Part shown: positions 61,021 to 64,000 of the stretch, piece after piece
Position numbering within the stretch: position 1 is the first letter of the stretch
How the letters are laid out: every line of letters begins with the position of its first letter
The notes under the pieces: model-generated
The model's input: the letters and a program-made list of their open reading frames with translations, nothing else
The model's database searches: none
Told to the model about the DNA's origin: nothing
Origin: an uncultured Anaeroplasmataceae bacterium
GTDB taxonomy: Bacteria > Bacillota_I > Bacilli_A > Acholeplasmatales > Anaeroplasmataceae
Assembly (NCBI GenBank): GCA_944325035.1
Contig: CALUYM010000001.1
Span: 1-64,000, forward strand
Direction of reading: 5' to 3'
Length of the DNA: 64,000 bases
Translations under genes and position numbers: made by a program

Positions 61021-61289
61021 ATACCAATAGGACTAATTGCTAAAAAATGTAAACACTATCTTGTTTACGAGAGGGAGAATATCAAATGAAAAGTAGTTAA
61101 TTGAATTTTATGATAATTATCTAGTAATTAATTCTTTATTTAATAAAACTATAACTAAATATGATGAGATTATTAAAATTTATTATACGAAATGAAGTGT
61201 CAAAAATTATTTTTGAACGCACGTTCTCCCTCTACTTATCCTGGAAGATAAAATATTATGCTGAATCCAACTAATCCACTAAATATTTT
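61021..61289. other. Non-coding decayed stretch with short inverted repeats
   Basis: No gene. It contains a hairpin GTAAAC/GTTTAC (61049-61068) and a 10-bp inverted pair, AGAGGGAGAA (61070-61079) with TTCTCCCTCT (61224-61233), separated by 144 bases. Confidence 0.4.
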
Positions 61290-61372
61290 TTGAGTAAATT
61301 ATATTTTGTATTATATAAAAAGAAAGTTTTATTTTCTGAAATCGAGAGTATATACTATCTTAAATGGTCATT

Positions 61373-61390
61373 TAAAAATTATTATGAGAA
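61373..61390 (+). repeat. 18-bp inverted repeat, copy 1 (hsdS inversion site)
   Basis: TAAAAATTATTATGAGAA on the plus strand, encoding the NYYE segment at the start of the plus-strand target-recognition domain. The identical sequence is on the minus strand at 62447-62464. Confidence 0.85.
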
Positions 61391-61886
61391 CTTGCCATCT
61401 GGATGGAATATAACAGATTTACAAACAATAGCATCAATTAGTTTAGGTAAAACACCTGAAAAAAATAACTTATCATATTGGACTAATGGTTCAATTCCAT
61501 TTGTTTCAATAAGTGATATTAATAGTGACAATCTTATACTAACAAAGCAAAAAATTTCTAAAAAAGCATTAGAAGACGTTTTTAAAAGTAAAATTATAGA
61601 AAAAGGTACTTTATTGATGAGTTTTAAACTAAGTATAGGTAAAACTACAATACTAGGTATTGATGCTGTTCATAATGAGGCAATAGTAAACTTAATCCCT
61701 TTTTATGACAAAAATCATATAATTAGGAATTATTTAAAAGTTTTCTTACCTGTTTTTATACAAAATATTGAAACCACAAAGGCTATTAAAGGTAATACAT
61801 TAAATAAAGAGAAACTGATGAATTTAAAATTACCATTACCTCCTCTATTTGAACAACAAAAAATAATTGTAAAAGTCATTAGTATT

Positions 61887-61904
61887 ATAAGATGTTTATC
61901 TTAT
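61887..61904. repeat. Palindrome at the junction of the two hsdS cassettes
   Basis: ATAAGAT-GTTT-ATCTTAT: perfect 7-bp arms, exactly at the meeting point of the two converging reading frames. Confidence 0.7.
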
Positions 61905-62446
61905 TGATTACTAAGTCTAATTTTTGCACTATTTTTTCTTGATAATTAATACTATAAACAGGAATAAAAACATCTTTAATAGCCTCTATTGAAATACTTT
62001 CTTGAGCTGTTGCCTTTTTATGTTTTGTTAATTCGTTATAACCATAAATTGATTTTAAATAATATAAAATAAATTCTTCTAATATATTTTTATTTCTGCC
62101 ATTAAATAATTCAATTTTAGCTACATTGGAGCCTAAGTGATATATACCCGGTTTGTTATGAATTGCCACATTTCCTATTGTACCAACATAAGGCGTAAGA
62201 AGACATTTTTTGTTGACTTGACTACGTTTTAGCTTGTTAGATAAATCTAGTTGAATATAATTTTCAAAGTCGTAAATTATTTTTGAGTCTTTAATATTTT
62301 TACCTTTAAATAAAGGAACACCATCGGTAACAAGATTCTTGGATATATATTGTGTGTATTCAAAACCAGCCAATTTAGTTACAAAAGCTATATCATTAAG
62401 TTTTAGCCAAAAACCATTGTTCATGTTAAATGGTATATTTATATAC

Positions 62447-62464
62447 TTCTCATAATAATTTTTA
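62447..62464 (-). repeat. 18-bp inverted repeat, copy 2 (hsdS inversion site)
   Basis: Minus strand TAAAAATTATTATGAGAA, identical to 61373-61390 and placed at the start of TRD2. Inversion between the copies would swap TRD2 with the plus-strand TRD. Confidence 0.85.
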
Positions 62465-63187
62465 TCATTACTGGTTTTGATAGCATTACTTGCTTTATCT
62501 CTCTTAATAATTCCTTGTTTTATGAGGTTTTCTTTTTCTTGTTTAATCTTGTCTAATAAAACACTTGCTGGTTCATCATTAGGATCTTGCTTAACTAGTT
62601 TACCCTGAATGGCGTATTCTAAAATAGATTTTTTGAATCTTTCTTTAAATGATGAATCTAGTTTCATTAATTTATTTTCATAAGTAGAATATGTATCAAT
62701 ATTTGGATCTATTAGTAGAATTCTATCAACAATTCTTTTTTGTTCATCTAATGGGGGTAAAGCTATCAAAGTACCTTTAAATAATTGTTTGTTTAAATGT
62801 GGGATGGCAGCTCCAATTTTACTATTTCTATACAAATCTCTATTCAATTTAAAAACAAGTAATAGATAGTCATAATTTATAATTTTTGATATTTTAAGAA
62901 TTTTAAAAGTACTCCCCATATATCCTCTAAAAGGTGGGATAAAAATTTCTCCTGAATTTTCGCCATCAACCAAAATTAATTTACAACTTTCATCAACAAT
63001 AACACCAGAAGAAATATATTTATCAGTTTTTTTTGAGCGAATAACACGAGCTTCTAAGTATGGGAGTTCATATTCATTAGATTTTATTCCGTTATCTAAC
63101 CAACAAATATTTGATTGTCTTATCCAATACCAGTTTTCAGGTATATCAAAAGGAATCTCTAATAGTTTTGGCTCTTGATTTCCAATC

Positions 63188-63198
63188 TTCTCATAATA
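63188..63198 (-). repeat. 11-bp partial third copy of the repeat
   Basis: Minus strand TATTATGAGAA at the start of TRD1, matching the last 11 bases of the 18-bp repeat. Confidence 0.65.
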
Positions 63199-63247
63199 GC
63201 AGTTAAAAGAACTTTTTTTATAATTTAATGCTATGGAGGATTTAAGA

Positions 63248-64000
63248 ATGATTAAGGATTTTAAAAAATATTTAATTGAGTTGAACTTAGCTAAGAATAC
63301 TATAAAAGCTTATTGTACAGCAGTAACTCAGTATATTGAAAACGGTTATGAATTGACTAAAGAAAGTTTATTAATTTGGAAAGCTAATATGATTGAAACA
63401 TTTAAAGCAAGAACAATTAATTTAAAAATTCAGGCTATTAATAATTATCTTGATTTTAAGAATAAAGGGAGTTTAAAAATAAAATCGGTTAAAGTTCAAC
63501 AACGATTATTTTTAGAAAATGTGATATCTAATGCTGATTATAATTTTTTGAAAAATAAGCTCAAAAAGGAGAAAAACAAATTATGGTATTTTGTTATTAG
63601 ATTCTTAGCAGCAACTGGTGCTAGAGTTAGTGAGTTAGTTAAAATTAAGGTCGAGCATGTTATTGAGGGTTTTATTGATATTTATACTAAAGGTGGAAAA
63701 ATTAGAAGAATTTACATACCAAAATCATTAAGAGTAGATACATTAAAATGGCTTAGTGAAATTAAAGTTGATAGTGGGTATATATTTTTAAATCGATATG
63801 GAACATTAATTACAACAAGAGGTATTGCTCAACAATTAAAAAACTATGCTAATAAGTATGGCATAAACCCAAAAGTTGTTTATCCTCATTCGTTTAGACA
63901 TAGATTTGCTAAAAATTTTTTAGAGAAATGTAATGATATTTCATTATTAGCTGATTTAATGGGACATGAATCTATTGAAACTACGAGAATTTATTTAAGA
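63248..64000 (+). CDS. Tyrosine recombinase next to hsdS cassettes, 251 aa visible, runs off the window
   Basis: Site-specific recombinase of the XerC/D-integrase class. The core-binding domain (1-90) begins MIKDFKKYLIELNLAKNTIKAY. The catalytic domain has Arg in TGARVSELVKIK, Lys in YTKGGKIRR, HSFRHRFAKNF (His-x-x-Arg), the distal His in LMGHESIETTR and the nucleophile Tyr in RIYLR at the window edge. All catalytic residues are therefore present. SD GGAGGA (63235-63240) precedes the ATG. It is short, with no large N-terminal arm domain, like recombinases that invert hsdS in other bacteria. Its job is most likely to exchange the neighbouring TRDs. Confidence 0.9.
   Translation, partial: MIKDFKKYLIELNLAKNTIKAYCTAVTQYIENGYELTKESLLIWKANMIETFKARTINLKIQAINNYLDFKNKGSLKIKSVKVQQRLFLENVISNADYNFLKNKLKKEKNKLWYFVIRFLAATGARVSELVKIKVEHVIEGFIDIYTKGGKIRRIYIPKSLRVDTLKWLSEIKVDSGYIFLNRYGTLITTRGIAQQLKNYANKYGINPKVVYPHSFRHRFAKNFLEKCNDISLLADLMGHESIETTRIYLR

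Larger units (their letters stand above)
61290..61907 (+). pseudogene. hsdS: Silent HsdS half-cassette (one target-recognition domain)
   Basis: Specificity-subunit fragment of a type I restriction-modification system. From the repeat at 61373 it reads NYYENLPSGWNITDLQTIASISLGKTPEK, PFVSISDIN, GTLLMSFKLSIGKTTILG, LPLPPLFEQQKIIVKV: a single TRD ending in the conserved EQ-(K/R)IV region. It has no N-terminal conserved region, no second TRD and no credible start (a TTG at 61290 lies in unrelated sequence). It overlaps the opposing cassette by 23 bases at its 3' end, tail to tail. Confidence 0.85.
61885..63210 (-). pseudogene. hsdS: Silent HsdS cassette with two target-recognition domains, lacking its 5' end
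   Basis: Minus-strand reading from about 63210: NCYYEKIGNQEPKLLEIPFDIPENWYWIRQ starts TRD1, which ends ALPPLDEQKRIVDRILL. The central conserved helix FKERFKKSILEYAIQGKLVKQDPNDEPASVLLDKIKQEKENLI follows, then a second NYYEKY (the 62447 repeat), TRD2 and the natural C-terminus EKIVQKLDLVINKINIL. The frame stays open upstream to 63309 inside the recombinase gene but has no start codon; the apparent TTG at 62973 is internal to TRD1. So this is a storage cassette, expressed only if recombination joins it to a promoter and 5' end. Confidence 0.87.

Noticed and set aside
61070..61233. Transposon ends from the AGAGGGAGAA/TTCTCCCTCT pair
   Set aside because: Only 10 bp, no target duplication, and nothing coding between them; it may be chance.
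62971..62973. TTG as the true start of the minus-strand hsdS
   Set aside because: The same frame continues upstream with unmistakable TRD1 sequence (IPENWYW, YYEK), so this TTG is internal.
1..64000. Mollicute-type code with UGA as Trp
   Set aside because: Several genes end in TGA at natural family ends (feoA, infB, sir2), and Trp is encoded by TGG throughout, so the standard bacterial code applies.
1..64000. CRISPR array
   Set aside because: I saw no regularly spaced direct repeats with unique spacers. The only tandem array (60021-60095) has contiguous 19-bp units without spacers.

Overview
The window is AT-rich chromosomal DNA (roughly 30% GC by eye) from a low-GC, endospore-forming Bacillota lineage of Bacilli or Erysipelotrichia type. 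The evidence is a Gram-positive PolC, the canonical rimP-nusA-rnpM-ylxQ-infB-rbfA operon, RNase J, AAGGAG-type Shine-Dalgarno (SD) sites, extended -10 promoters, and sporulation genes (spmA, spmB, spoIVB, a KapD-like exonuclease, a possible coat protein). UGA is used as a stop (feoA, infB and sir2 end in TGA), so the genetic code is standard. I cannot name the genus.

Layout. 0-9.4 kb: small winged-helix protein, DUF1189-like membrane protein, polC, Bax1-I-like membrane protein, Asn/Gln-rich small protein, and an EF-G paralogue behind a cre-like site. 9.4-10.3 kb: decayed DNA and tRNA-Leu(UAG). 10.5-14.3 kb: a preQ1-I riboswitch controlling queT, then spmA-spmB and recJ. 14.4-15.4 kb: a decayed IS3-family element, followed by tRNA-Lys(CUU). 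15.9-29.1 kb: ABC transporter fusion, 23S rRNA methyltransferase, rnjA, proS, sirtuin, U32 peptidase, a GNAT pseudogene and exoIII. 29.3-33.6 kb: the nusA-infB operon with a leader hairpin. 33.8-43.1 kb: mscS, two flavoproteins, a glycosyltransferase, superoxide reductase-dps, and an M16C peptidase. 43.1-46.2 kb: an iron-transport locus, feoA-feoB plus a Cys-rich small protein, behind a complex operator region. 46.2-59.7 kb: housekeeping genes including an rRNA m5C methyltransferase, pepF, spoIVB, dinB, ispH, a DEAD-box-type helicase and argS. 59.8-64 kb: an accessory region that starts directly after tRNA-Leu(CAA).

The most striking locus is at the right end. Two HsdS specificity cassettes lie tail to tail, with inverted copies of an 18-bp sequence at the starts of their target-recognition domains and a tyrosine recombinase next to them. 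This is the layout of an invertible, phase-variable type I restriction specificity locus. Only silent cassettes are inside the window; hsdM, hsdR and the expressed hsdS are not. Four 19-bp iteron-like tandem repeats and a truncated C5-methyltransferase lie between the tRNA and these cassettes.

Other points that deserve attention: a hairpin sits between the SD and the start codon with almost identical geometry in two unlinked genes (the EF-G paralogue and pepF). A murI copy appears to have lost its start through one G-to-A change that also altered the preceding stop (ATGA to ATAA). DtxR-type palindromes and an 11-bp dyad overlap the feoAB promoter. Terminator-like leader hairpins stand in front of rimP, mscS and the KapD-like gene. 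Several genes are visibly decaying (GNAT, murI, a membrane protein after sir2, the IS3 transposase, the C5-methyltransferase).
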